From positions 1-34,959 of the forward strand of contig CALMWJ010000270.1 of the NCBI GenBank assembly GCA_937873525.1: 34,959 nt of DNA, read 5' to 3'. Under the pieces are notes generated by a model. It worked only from the letters and a program-made list of their open reading frames with translations. It was not told the DNA's origin and ran no database searches. A program made the position numbers and the translations under genes. The DNA comes from an uncultured Peptococcaceae bacterium (GTDB taxonomy: Bacteria > Bacillota > Peptococcia > DRI-13 > UBA5745). Position 1 is the first letter of the stretch, and the number at the start of each line of letters is the position of its first letter. Shown here piece by piece: positions 8,433-16,717 of the stretch.

Positions 8433-9494
8433 CTGGCGGGGGAAAAAACAGAAAAAGCAACCCCAAAGCGAAAGGAAGAGGAACGAAAGAAAGGCAATAT
8501 ATTTCAGAGCAAAGAAGTTGTGATTGTTTTTTCCTTGATCATCCTGTTCTATGCATTGAAATTCTGGCTGCCCTCTATGCTTCGGATCCTTGAAGACAGC
8601 GTCCATCATTTTGTAAATCAAATGGAGCATATGCCTCAGATATCCGCAGAGGAGACCCGAGCGCTTTACATCAACGGGCTGCTGACTTTTTTGAAAGCGA
8701 CCATGCCGCTGCTGCTGGTCAGCGTCATGGTTTCCATGGTTTTTACCTTTGCCCAAACCCGGTTCTTGTTTTCAGGCAGCGTCATGGAATTCAAGCTCAG
8801 CCGGCTGAACCCTATGGAAGGCTTCAAAAAAATGCTCTCCCTGCGTGGTTTGATGGAGCTTGTTAAGTCTGTTGTCAAGATTACGATCCTAGGTTATATC
8901 ATCTTCAGGATTTTACTTAAGAAAATCGCACTGCTCCCAAGAATGATGGATATGCCGATCCGCCAATCCGCCGATTATCTGGGCGATACGATCATGTCCA
9001 TCGCAGTCACAGCGGGCACGGTTTTTCTGGCGGTGGCGGCTTTCGATTATTTCTATCAATGGTGGGATTATGAAAAGCAGCTGAGAATGAGCAAGCAGGA
9101 ACTCAAGGAAGAATATAAGCAGATGGAAGGCGATCCTCAGATCAAAGGAAAGATCAGGGAACTGCAGCGCCGCCAGGCGATGAGCCGAATGATGCAGAAT
9201 GTTCCCAAGGCGGACGTTGTGATTCGAAACCCGACGCATTATGCTGTAGCCATCGCCTATAATTCCGGAAAAAACAAAGCTCCGGTGGTCTTGGCTAAAG
9301 GCGCGGATTTTCTGGCAAAACGGATCATCGAAACGGCTCAATCCTATGAGATCACCATCATGGAGAACAAGCCCCTGGCGCGAGGATTATACGAGACCGT
9401 AGAAATTGACCGTGAGATCCCTGAAGCATTCTACAAGCCCGTGGCAGAGGTCCTGGCCTTTGTTTACAATCTGAAAAAGAAGGAAGGACGATAA
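8433..9494 (+). CDS. flhB: Flagellar export switch protein FlhB, probable CTG start
   Basis: Export apparatus protein whose cytoplasmic domain self-cleaves to switch from hook to filament export. The frame upstream of the first GTG/ATG (8520) encodes the conserved FlhB N-terminus AGEKTEKATPKRKEEERKKG. No ATG, GTG or TTG lies in frame there; AAGGAGGGG (8418-8426) is placed ideally before CTG 8433, which is taken as the start (353 residues). Four membrane helices are followed by the cytoplasmic domain with the cleavage motif NPTH (Asn266-Pro267) in RNPTHYAVAIAY. A shorter protein from 8520 would lack the conserved tail and is unlikely. A sequencing error at the start codon cannot be excluded. 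Confidence 0.92.
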   Translation: MAGEKTEKATPKRKEEERKKGNIFQSKEVVIVFSLIILFYALKFWLPSMLRILEDSVHHFVNQMEHMPQISAEETRALYINGLLTFLKATMPLLLVSVMVSMVFTFAQTRFLFSGSVMEFKLSRLNPMEGFKKMLSLRGLMELVKSVVKITILGYIIFRILLKKIALLPRMMDMPIRQSADYLGDTIMSIAVTAGTVFLAVAAFDYFYQWWDYEKQLRMSKQELKEEYKQMEGDPQIKGKIRELQRRQAMSRMMQNVPKADVVIRNPTHYAVAIAYNSGKNKAPVVLAKGADFLAKRIIETAQSYEITIMENKPLARGLYETVEIDREIPEAFYKPVAEVLAFVYNLKKKEGR

Positions 9495-9495
9495 A

Positions 9496-11550
9496 GTGAA
9501 AATATTTAACAACATGATTTCCATCTTTGTCGTTCTGATCATTTTTCTGATTATAATTCCCTTGCACTCGTTCCTTCTTGACCTATGCTTTATTTTGAAT
9601 CTTTCCATATCTTTCGTGATCCTTCTGACCAGCATGCAAATCAAGGAATCCCTTGAATTCTCAATATTTCCCTCTCTGCTGCTGATCACCACACTATTCA
9701 GGCTGGCGCTGAACATCTCTTCCACGCGTCTCATCTTACTGGAAAATGGTTACGCGGGGCAGGTGATCAAGACCTTTGGGGAATTTGTCATGCGAGGCAA
9801 CCTGGTGGTGGGGCTGATCATCTTCCTGATCATCGTGGTGGTACAATTCGTTGTGATCACCAAGGGTGCAGAGCGGGTAGCTGAAGTTTCCGCCCGCTTT
9901 ACCCTGGATGCGATGCCGGGCAAACAGATGGCCATCGATGCGGATCTTAATTCCGGGCTGATCGATGAGCAGCAGGCGCGCCAACGGCGTTCCAAAATCC
10001 AAAGAGAAGCCGACTTTTTCGGATCCATGGATGGTGCTTCGAAGTTTGTCAAAGGGGAAGCAATCGTATCGATTCTTATCGTTTTTATCAACGTCATCGG
10101 CGGCATCATCATGGGTTTTTTAAACCATGTGGGCACCTTCGGTGAAATCATAACGATCTATTCCACGGCATCGGTGGGAGATGGGCTGCTCTCGCAGATG
10201 CCGGCGCTGCTGATCTCCGTTTCAACCGGCATGATCGTGACCCGGTCCGCGTCAGAATCCAATATCAATACCGATGTTGCAAGACAATTCTTGTCCCAGC
10301 CGAAAGTGCTCATTCTGGCCGGCGGCACCATCGGTACTTTGCTCCTCATCCCCGGCTTTCCCAAAGTCCAGATTTTCACGGTGGCCGCAGGACTCATCCT
10401 TCTTGGATCCATTCTCCAAAGTCGGCTCCAGGCAGCCCTGTCGGTTCAGGATGCCCTGTCGGATGTTAAAGAAGAAATCGCCAGTGAAGCCGTTTATTAT
10501 AAAAATATCGAACATGTTTATGATTTGCTGAACATCGAGCCCATTGAAATGGAATTCGGATACAGCCTCATCCCCTTGGTGGATGAAAGCAGCGGCGGAA
10601 GTTTTATTGACCGAGTGGTCATGTTTCGCAAGCAATTTGCCATGGAAATGGGCATGGTGGTGCCCTCTGTCCGCTTAAAAGACAGCGGACAGCTGAATCC
10701 GAATCAATATTCGATTCGGTTCAAAGGGGAAGAGGTGGCTCAAGGCGATGTTCTGGTGGACCACTACCTGGCCCTGGCGCCCAACGAAATCGTGGAAGGG
10801 GTGGAGGGCATCGACACCATTGAGCCGGCCTTTGGAATCCCCGCCAAATGGATCAGCGAGGACAAAAAGATCAAGGCTGAGATGTCCGGTTATACGCTGA
10901 TCGACCCGACCTCGGTGATCATCACCCATCTGTCTGAAGTGATCCGGCATCATGCCTATGAACTTCTCAACCGACAAGAGGTCAACAGCATCTTGGACAA
11001 CCTGAAAAAAAGCAACTCCGCCTTGGTCAGTGACATGATTCCGGGGATCCTATCCATCAGCGAATTGCAAAAGGTGCTTGCCAACCTTCTAAGAGAAAAT
11101 ATTCCAATAAGGGACATCCAAACCATCTTGGAAACCCTCGGAGATTACGGCACCACGGTGAAGGACACGGACATGCTGACCGAATATGTCCGACAGTCCT
11201 TGAAGCGCACCATAACCCGACGTTTTTCGGAAGCCGGACAGCTCAAAGTGATCAGCCTGGATGCCTATATCGAAAACCAGATCATGGGCGCTGTGAAAAA
11301 ATCCGACAACGGTTATTATCTTGCGCTGGAGCCCCAGCTGATCCAGGATATTATGACCGCAACCACTACGGAGATCAATAAGGTCAAGGACTTGGTACAA
11401 AACACCATCGTGCTGACCTCGCCAATCGTCCGGATGTATTTCAAGAAGCTGGCGGATCAGTTTTATCCGAATGTGGTTGTTCTGTCATTCAATGAAATTG
11501 ATTCTCAGATTCAAATCCAGGCATTAGGCAATATTTCCTTGCAGGCATAG
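9496..11550 (+). CDS. flhA: Flagellar export gate protein FlhA
   Basis: Largest export-gate component. 684 residues, start GTG 9496 one base after the flhB stop, with AAGGAAGGA overlapping the flhB 3' end. The N-terminal half is hydrophobic (about eight helices) with the conserved cytoplasmic FHIPEP loop, here VSARFTLDAMPGKQMAIDADLN. The C-terminal half (about residues 330-684) is the substrate/chaperone-docking domain. Full family length. The next gene is fliA; the flhF and flhG genes normally found in between are not present. Confidence 0.96.
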   Translation: MKIFNNMISIFVVLIIFLIIIPLHSFLLDLCFILNLSISFVILLTSMQIKESLEFSIFPSLLLITTLFRLALNISSTRLILLENGYAGQVIKTFGEFVMRGNLVVGLIIFLIIVVVQFVVITKGAERVAEVSARFTLDAMPGKQMAIDADLNSGLIDEQQARQRRSKIQREADFFGSMDGASKFVKGEAIVSILIVFINVIGGIIMGFLNHVGTFGEIITIYSTASVGDGLLSQMPALLISVSTGMIVTRSASESNINTDVARQFLSQPKVLILAGGTIGTLLLIPGFPKVQIFTVAAGLILLGSILQSRLQAALSVQDALSDVKEEIASEAVYYKNIEHVYDLLNIEPIEMEFGYSLIPLVDESSGGSFIDRVVMFRKQFAMEMGMVVPSVRLKDSGQLNPNQYSIRFKGEEVAQGDVLVDHYLALAPNEIVEGVEGIDTIEPAFGIPAKWISEDKKIKAEMSGYTLIDPTSVIITHLSEVIRHHAYELLNRQEVNSILDNLKKSNSALVSDMIPGILSISELQKVLANLLRENIPIRDIQTILETLGDYGTTVKDTDMLTEYVRQSLKRTITRRFSEAGQLKVISLDAYIENQIMGAVKKSDNGYYLALEPQLIQDIMTATTTEINKVKDLVQNTIVLTSPIVRMYFKKLADQFYPNVVVLSFNEIDSQIQIQALGNISLQA

Positions 11551-11567
11551 GAAAGGAGATTGTGGGA

Positions 11568-12374
11568 TTGGAAACGATGTTGACCAGCGAAACCAAAAGC
11601 ACGGGCGTGGCCCAAGACAAGGCTGGGAAAAACGGCGCATTGTGGAATCAGTACGTTCAGAACCGCGACTTGGAGACCCGCAATCAATTGGTGCTTCAGT
11701 ACAGCTATATCGCAAAAACTGTTGCTTTGCAGATGCGCGGGATCTCTTCAAACTACGCCCAGCTGGAGGATATCGTCAATCAAGGGATCATCACGATCAT
11801 TGACTGCATCGAGAAGTATGATCCCGCAAAAGAGGTCAAATTTGAGTCCTATGCTTTCATGAGAGTCCGCGGCGCCATCATCGATTTTATCCGAAAGCAG
11901 GATTGGCTGCCCCGGCGCGTCCGCAAGACGGCCAAGGACATATCGGCTGCTTATGAGAAGCTTTCCGGCGAACTGATGCGGGAGCCGACCACCGGTGAGC
12001 TTGCAGCCCGTTTGAATTTGTCGCCGGACGCTTTGCATAAGCACTACAGCGAGATGACCCGGTCGGTCATGCTTTCTTTTGAATCCCTATTGGATCATAC
12101 GATCAGCAATATTTTTTCGGCAGAGAAAAGCTGTGATATGCATGACCTTCCGGAAAGCGGGATATTTCAGGAAGAAATGAAAACCGTTCTTGCAGACGCC
12201 ATCGATTCCCTGACAGACCGGGAACGCATGGTCATTACATTGTATTATTATGAAAATCTTAAGCTCAGTGAGATTTCCAAGGTTTTGGAAGTCAGTGAAT
12301 CCAGAGTGTGCCAAATCCATTCCAAAGCGGTCATGAAGCTGAAAACAAAAATTGGAACCTATATGAAAGGGTGA
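11568..12374 (+). CDS. fliA: Flagellar RNA polymerase sigma factor FliA (sigma-28/SigD)
   Basis: Alternative sigma factor for late flagellar and chemotaxis genes. About 268 residues with region 2 (QLEDIVNQGIITIIDCIEKY, FESYAFMRVRGAIIDFIRKQ, DWLPRRVR), region 3 (EPTTGELAARLNLSPDAL) and region 4 (LTDRERMVITLYYYENLKLSEIS, shortened here, then ESRVCQIHSKA). Start is uncertain: GTG 11562 lies only 3 bases from AAAGGAG, TTG 11568 about 9 bases (preferred), ATG 11577 farther. It is encoded in the class II operon and probably activates the promoters listed at 21231, 21267, 28585 and 33738. The anti-sigma FlgM is not in the window. Confidence 0.95.
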   Translation: METMLTSETKSTGVAQDKAGKNGALWNQYVQNRDLETRNQLVLQYSYIAKTVALQMRGISSNYAQLEDIVNQGIITIIDCIEKYDPAKEVKFESYAFMRVRGAIIDFIRKQDWLPRRVRKTAKDISAAYEKLSGELMREPTTGELAARLNLSPDALHKHYSEMTRSVMLSFESLLDHTISNIFSAEKSCDMHDLPESGIFQEEMKTVLADAIDSLTDRERMVITLYYYENLKLSEISKVLEVSESRVCQIHSKAVMKLKTKIGTYMKG

Positions 12375-12380
12375 TCCTCC

Positions 12381-13133
12381 ATGCTATCCGGATTCTATAC
12401 CGCTGCCTCAGGCATGCTGACCCAGCAACGCACATTGAATGTTTTGGCAAACAATATCGCCAATGTAAAAACCCCGGGATTTAAGTCAGACCGGGTGGTG
12501 ACGACCACGTTCGAACAGGAGCTGGTGAGCCGGCAGGAAAGCGGTCGAAAAGAAAAAATCGGCAGCGGCTCACCGGTCTTGATTGTCAAGGATGTTGAAA
12601 CCGATACGGAAGGCAGTACCTATCAGCAAACCGCATCGCCCTTGGATATGGCCGTCCGGGGAGAAGGCTATTTCACGATCCTTGGCAGCGATGGAAGGAC
12701 GTATCTTTCGAGGAACGGACATTTTTCTATGGATGCCGAGGGGGGACTGATCCTTGAAGGGGTCGGCAAGGTTTTAGGGAAAACCGGGCCGATCCAAGTC
12801 AAGTCCTCCGATTTCACGATTGCCGAAGACGGAACGATCCATGATGGAAGCGGCAAGTCAGGAGGTTGTCTGCGGATTTCCAGACCGGCTGAATCTGCTG
12901 TGATGAAAAAGTATGAAAATGGACTATATCAGGTCGCGGAGGAAGGCCGACTTGAAACCCTGGACAAGCCGCACATCCTCCACAAAGCCCTGGAGCAGTC
13001 CAACATCGATCTGAACCGCGAATATACCCGTGTGATGGAGACACAACGCAATTTCCAGGCCTGCAGCACGGTTTTGAAGGGGCTGGATCAAATCAATCAG
13101 AAAACCGTGTCCGAGATCGGCAAGCTCGTATAA
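12381..13133 (+). CDS. flgF: Flagellar rod/hook-family protein FlgF-like (FlhO/FlhP type)
   Basis: Extracellular axial rod protein, 250 residues. The N-terminal MLSGFYTAASGMLTQQRTLN with LANNIANVKTPGFKS and the C-terminal NIDLNREYTRVMETQRNFQA are the conserved coiled-coil termini of the FlgE/F/G family. The middle holds AVRGEGYFTILGSDGRTYLS. Start ATG 12381 is six bases after the fliA stop. FlgF and FlgG cannot be separated with certainty here; this copy has the less FlgG-like C-terminus. Paired with the next gene as in Bacillus flhO-flhP. Confidence 0.85.
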   Translation: MLSGFYTAASGMLTQQRTLNVLANNIANVKTPGFKSDRVVTTTFEQELVSRQESGRKEKIGSGSPVLIVKDVETDTEGSTYQQTASPLDMAVRGEGYFTILGSDGRTYLSRNGHFSMDAEGGLILEGVGKVLGKTGPIQVKSSDFTIAEDGTIHDGSGKSGGCLRISRPAESAVMKKYENGLYQVAEEGRLETLDKPHILHKALEQSNIDLNREYTRVMETQRNFQACSTVLKGLDQINQKTVSEIGKLV

Positions 13134-13145
13134 GGAGGGCTGAAA

Positions 13146-13901
13146 ATGAACGCAGGCTTTTACTCCGGTGTATCCGGCATGATTGCTTTTCAAAAGGAAA
13201 TGGACGTGACGGCCAACAACATTGCCAACGTCAATACAACAGGGTTTAAGCCCATGAATGTTTCTTTCGGGGATCTTTTGTACACTGAAATGGATACCCA
13301 TGCATCCGAGAGCGTCATGACCGGTCATGGCGTGATGGCATCGGGCAATCGATGGTCGATGACAGCCGGTTTGTATGAACAAACCGGTCAATCCCTGGAC
13401 TTTGCAATCCACGGCGACGGTTTTTTCGCCATTGAACAAGGCGATGGCGAAAAGGTCTACACACGAAACGGAGCCTTTAAAATCGGGGTCGATAAAAATA
13501 AATCCTATCTGACCACGGCTGAGGGAAATTTTGTGCTGAACGCATCCGGCAAAAAAATCGAGCTTAAAGCCCATGAAGAAAGCAATCTTCCAGATTTGTC
13601 AGCCCTGAAGGATAATATTGGGATCTATACGTTCTCCAATCCTTATGGGCTTACCGCCACAGACCATGGCTGCTTTCAGGAAACCGAGCTTTCCGGGAAA
13701 GCGGAAGCGATGAGATCCGGAAAATCCAAGAAGGGTTCGGAGCAGCCGCTGCTTCTCATGCAAGGCACACTGGAAAACTCCGCGGTGGACCTGACGGAGG
13801 AAATGGTCCGTGTGATCCAGTCCCAACGAGCCTTTCAGTTGAATGCAAAAATCGTTCAGGTTTCTGACCAGATCGAGGATATCATCAACAGCCTGAGGTA
13901 A
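13146..13901 (+). CDS. flgG: Flagellar distal rod-family protein FlgG
   Basis: Second axial protein of the FlgF/FlgG pair, 251 residues. N-terminus MNAGFYSGVSGMIAFQKEMD and TANNIANVNTTGFKP; central AIHGDGFFAIEQ; C-terminus AVDLTEEMVRVIQSQRAFQL, close to FlgG. AAGGAGG (13132-13138) lies upstream of the ATG, overlapping the stop of the previous gene. It probably forms part of the rod or its junction with the hook. The assignment FlgG versus FlgF rests on the C-terminal motif only. Confidence 0.85.
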   Translation: MNAGFYSGVSGMIAFQKEMDVTANNIANVNTTGFKPMNVSFGDLLYTEMDTHASESVMTGHGVMASGNRWSMTAGLYEQTGQSLDFAIHGDGFFAIEQGDGEKVYTRNGAFKIGVDKNKSYLTTAEGNFVLNASGKKIELKAHEESNLPDLSALKDNIGIYTFSNPYGLTATDHGCFQETELSGKAEAMRSGKSKKGSEQPLLLMQGTLENSAVDLTEEMVRVIQSQRAFQLNAKIVQVSDQIEDIINSLR

Positions 13902-13931
13902 TGGGATTTTGATTGAAAATGAGGGATGGGA

Positions 13932-14555
13932 ATGGTCTTAAATACCTATAGCGACTTAAATGCGGTTCAGCTGGATGTACTGAAAGAACTGGGAAACATC
14001 GGGGCCGGCAATGCGGCGACGGCACTTTCAGCGATGCTGGATCACCCCATCGGATTGAGTGTGCCGGAAATCCGGCTTTTGAGCTATCAAGAGGTGACAG
14101 AAGCTCTGGGCGGCCCAGAAAATAGAATCGTTGGCATCCTGCTTTCCTTAGAAGGCGACATGTCCGGGATGATGATGTTTTTATTGCCCGAAGCTTTTGC
14201 CCATATGACGCTGAATACCCTCTTAGGGGTGTCTTTTTATGATTTTTCTTCCATCGATGAGATGGGCTATTCCGCGATGAAAGAGGTCGCCAATATTTTG
14301 GCGTCTTCCTATGTGAATGCCATCTCCCTGCTGACCGGAATGCGGATCCAGATCACCGTCCCGGATCTCTGCATTGACATGGCCGGCGCGATCCTCAGTG
14401 TACCGGCCATCCAATTTGCCAATGTCAGCGATAAGATCATTTTTATTGCGGATGAGTTTATTTGCGGTGAAGAACGGGCAGAAAGCCACATTCTCATGAT
14501 CCCGGATGTGATTTCACTGGAAAAACTGATGACAAGGCTGGGGGTCGACCGATGA
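13932..14555 (+). CDS. cheC: CheY-P phosphatase CheC
   Basis: Chemotaxis adaptation protein that dephosphorylates CheY-P and binds CheD. About 207 residues. Two D/S-x3-E-x2-N active-site motifs are intact: DVLKELGN (followed by IGAGNAATALSAML) and SAMKEVAN. ATG 13932 is preferred because GAGGG at 13921-13925 is 6 bases upstream; ATG 13926 directly abuts it. The stop overlaps the cheD start by 4 bases (ATGA), so the pair is translationally coupled, in line with the known CheC-CheD complex. Confidence 0.95.
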   Translation: MVLNTYSDLNAVQLDVLKELGNIGAGNAATALSAMLDHPIGLSVPEIRLLSYQEVTEALGGPENRIVGILLSLEGDMSGMMMFLLPEAFAHMTLNTLLGVSFYDFSSIDEMGYSAMKEVANILASSYVNAISLLTGMRIQITVPDLCIDMAGAILSVPAIQFANVSDKIIFIADEFICGEERAESHILMIPDVISLEKLMTRLGVDR

Positions 14556-15037
14556 GCAGTACCGTGACCGTCGGGATTTCCGATTTAAATGCCGTACGTT
14601 CGCCGGATGTTTTGGTTACCTATGCCCTGGGATCCTGCGTCGGAATTTGCCTCTATGATCCGCTGAACCGTATCGGAGGCTTAGCCCATATCATGCTGCC
14701 TTCCAGCATCGATTCCGGAGTAAAAAGCGATGGATACAAGTTCGCGGATACAGGGATCACACTCCTGGTTAAAAAGATGGAACAGATGGGTGCGAAAACG
14801 CCGCTGCTGAAGGCCAAAATCGCAGGAGGCGCACAAATGTTCGCTTCCATCACCAACTCATCCATCGCCAACATCGGACAGAGGAATGTCGCCTCAGTGA
14901 AAAATATGCTGAACCGGCTGAACATCCCGATTATTGCAGAGGATACAGGGGATCATTATGGACGGACCCTTTATTTCTATACAGAAGACGGAACCATGAA
15001 GATCAAATCCGTCAGTCGGGGAGAATGGCTCTGGTAA
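14552..15037 (+). CDS. cheD: Chemoreceptor glutamine deamidase CheD
   Basis: Deamidates specific glutamines of methyl-accepting receptors and stimulates CheC. 161 residues. The catalytic triad known from Thermotoga CheD is present: Thr23, Cys29 (ALGSCVGICLYD) and His46 (GLAHIMLP), with the same spacing. AKIAGGAQMF and the segment IGQRNVASVKNML are further family landmarks. Start overlaps the cheC stop. Together with CheB and CheR (16718-18569) it gives a complete Bacillus/Thermotoga-like adaptation set. Confidence 0.96.
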   Translation: MSSTVTVGISDLNAVRSPDVLVTYALGSCVGICLYDPLNRIGGLAHIMLPSSIDSGVKSDGYKFADTGITLLVKKMEQMGAKTPLLKAKIAGGAQMFASITNSSIANIGQRNVASVKNMLNRLNIPIIAEDTGDHYGRTLYFYTEDGTMKIKSVSRGEWLW

Positions 15038-15058
15038 ACATGACAAAGGGGGTTTGAT

Positions 15059-16618
15059 ATGAGTTTCAAAGGGGAAGGAAACGTCGAGACCGGTCTCACA
15101 GGATCGAACGCAACGGCCATGAGAGAAAAGCTGCGCAGCAAATTTCTGAACAGCCAAGAATCTTGCCAGAAACCATCGGTTCCGGAGGAAAGTCTCCATG
15201 ATGCCGCCGCAGCCGCGGAATCGTCGGATGCTTTACAGGCGGAGCCTTTGGATGCCACCGTCGAAGTCTATGTCGATCGGGACCGCCTGAAGGCTTATGT
15301 CCGTGTGCTTCCTCCTAAACATGGGGGGGCCGAAATCAACCGCGGCATGCTGGACCAGGCATTGTCTTCTGAAAATATCATCTATGGAATCGAGGCCCAA
15401 AGCCTTGAGGCCATTGCAATCCAGAAGCGATATATGGAGAAAACGGCCGTTGCCGTCGGAAAACCCCCGGAGGCCGGGGAGGACGGTGAGGTCATTGATT
15501 GCTTCGAGCGGCAGAAAGAACTCAAATTCAAGGAATTGCACAATGGTCTGATTGATTTTAAAACCTTGAATCTGATCACCGCGGTGGAAGCAGGCACTGT
15601 GATTTGCCAGATTCGCCCGCCGGGGCCCGGTCGGCCGGGAAAAGATGTTTTTGGCGAAGCCATCGCTCCGCCGCAAGGAAAGGCTGCGTTCATTCCCCAG
15701 GGATACAACACCATTCTTTCATCGGACGGCCTTCAGCTGCTGGCTTCCGAGACTGGGAATCTCGTATTCAAGAACAATAAGTTTGCCATCGACCGTATTT
15801 TTGAAGTCCGGGGAAACGTAGACAATTCCATTGGCAACATAGACTTTCCCGGAGATGTGCAAATTCTTGGAGATGTCTTTGAGGGGTTTAGCATCAAGGC
15901 CAAAGGCAATGTGACGGTTTATGGCAGGGTGGAAGGGGCGTCCATTTTTTCTGAAGGCAGCATCCTTCTGCAGAGCGGTATGAACGGCATGAACAAAGGG
16001 GAATTGGTCGCCCAGGGAAATCTCGCCAGCAATTATCTTGAAAACTGCACCATAAGGATCCAAGGAGATATCCAAGCGGATTCCATTGTGAATTCCAACG
16101 TGTCATGCAATGGCAGTTTGTTGGTTACAGGAAAACGCGGAGCGATTCTCGGCGGCAGCTGTTCGGTGCATCAATCGATTGAAGCCAAATCCATCGGAGG
16201 ACGGACCAATTTATTGACCACCATCGTGCTGGGCGCAACAACGGAATTGATTTCCGAAAGGCTCAAGGTTGCTGAAGAAATTGAAGCGCTGGAAAACAGT
16301 CTGGAGTATCTGGCGAAATCCCTTAAGTACCTGGAGACCAAACTGCGAAGCACCCAGCTGACCCCTGAGCGGCAAAAAATATATGATGCCATGAAGAGAG
16401 AAAAACCGATTAATCTTTTGAAGCAGGGGAGACTAAGAAGGCGTTTGGAGGAAATCAATCTTCAGATTGATGATGTGTCCTCCAGCCGTCTGAAATGCGG
16501 CGAAATCTTTCCCCACACCAGGATCACCATCGGCAATGCCACCATGACGACCCATACCTTGCTGAAACAATGCATGATGTATTATTCCGAAGGAGAAATC
16601 AAGACGATCTATGATTGA
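15059..16618 (+). CDS. FapA/DUF342-family protein
   Basis: 519-residue protein of the FapA (DUF342) family, often found near flagellar or chemotaxis genes in Clostridia, function not settled. An N-terminal disordered, Ala/Ser-rich stretch (1-65) is followed by VYVDRDRLKAYVRVLPPKHG, characteristic of the family, and by VGKPPEAGEDGEV. A central repeat-rich region (about residues 230-390; GNVDNSIGNIDFPGDVQILG, GNVTVYGRVEGAS) has the Gly/hydrophobic periodicity of a right-handed beta-helix. A C-terminal helical, probably coiled-coil segment follows (~400-480; EEIEALENSLEYLAKSLKYL). Ribosome site AAAGGGGG precedes ATG 15059. It is the last gene before the terminator at 16659. It may be a scaffold or polymer-forming protein; that is inference. 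Confidence 0.85.
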   Translation: MSFKGEGNVETGLTGSNATAMREKLRSKFLNSQESCQKPSVPEESLHDAAAAAESSDALQAEPLDATVEVYVDRDRLKAYVRVLPPKHGGAEINRGMLDQALSSENIIYGIEAQSLEAIAIQKRYMEKTAVAVGKPPEAGEDGEVIDCFERQKELKFKELHNGLIDFKTLNLITAVEAGTVICQIRPPGPGRPGKDVFGEAIAPPQGKAAFIPQGYNTILSSDGLQLLASETGNLVFKNNKFAIDRIFEVRGNVDNSIGNIDFPGDVQILGDVFEGFSIKAKGNVTVYGRVEGASIFSEGSILLQSGMNGMNKGELVAQGNLASNYLENCTIRIQGDIQADSIVNSNVSCNGSLLVTGKRGAILGGSCSVHQSIEAKSIGGRTNLLTTIVLGATTELISERLKVAEEIEALENSLEYLAKSLKYLETKLRSTQLTPERQKIYDAMKREKPINLLKQGRLRRRLEEINLQIDDVSSSRLKCGEIFPHTRITIGNATMTTHTLLKQCMMYYSEGEIKTIYD

Positions 16619-16658
16619 CCACGGTTGTGACGTGCGGCTGAATTTCGCCAAATAGAAA

Positions 16659-16704
16659 GGGGCCCTGCTGAAACGCGTTAAGTTTCAACACGGCCCCGGT
16701 TTTT
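16659..16704. terminator. Hairpin terminator between convergent fla and che operons
   Basis: Imperfect 16-bp stem: left arm 16659-16674 (GGGGCCCTGCTGAAAC), loop GCGTTAA-like bases, right arm 16682-16697 (GTTTCAACACGGCCCC), two mismatches. GTTTTT follows on the + strand. On the - strand TTTCTATTT follows the opposite arm. It probably stops both the + strand fla operon and the - strand cheAWRB operon. Confidence 0.85.
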
Positions 16705-16717
16705 CTGGATTGCCGCT

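Noticed and set aside
8520-8522. GTG 8520 as the start of flhB
   Set aside because: It would remove the conserved charged N-terminus and has no ribosome site; CTG 8433 fits better.
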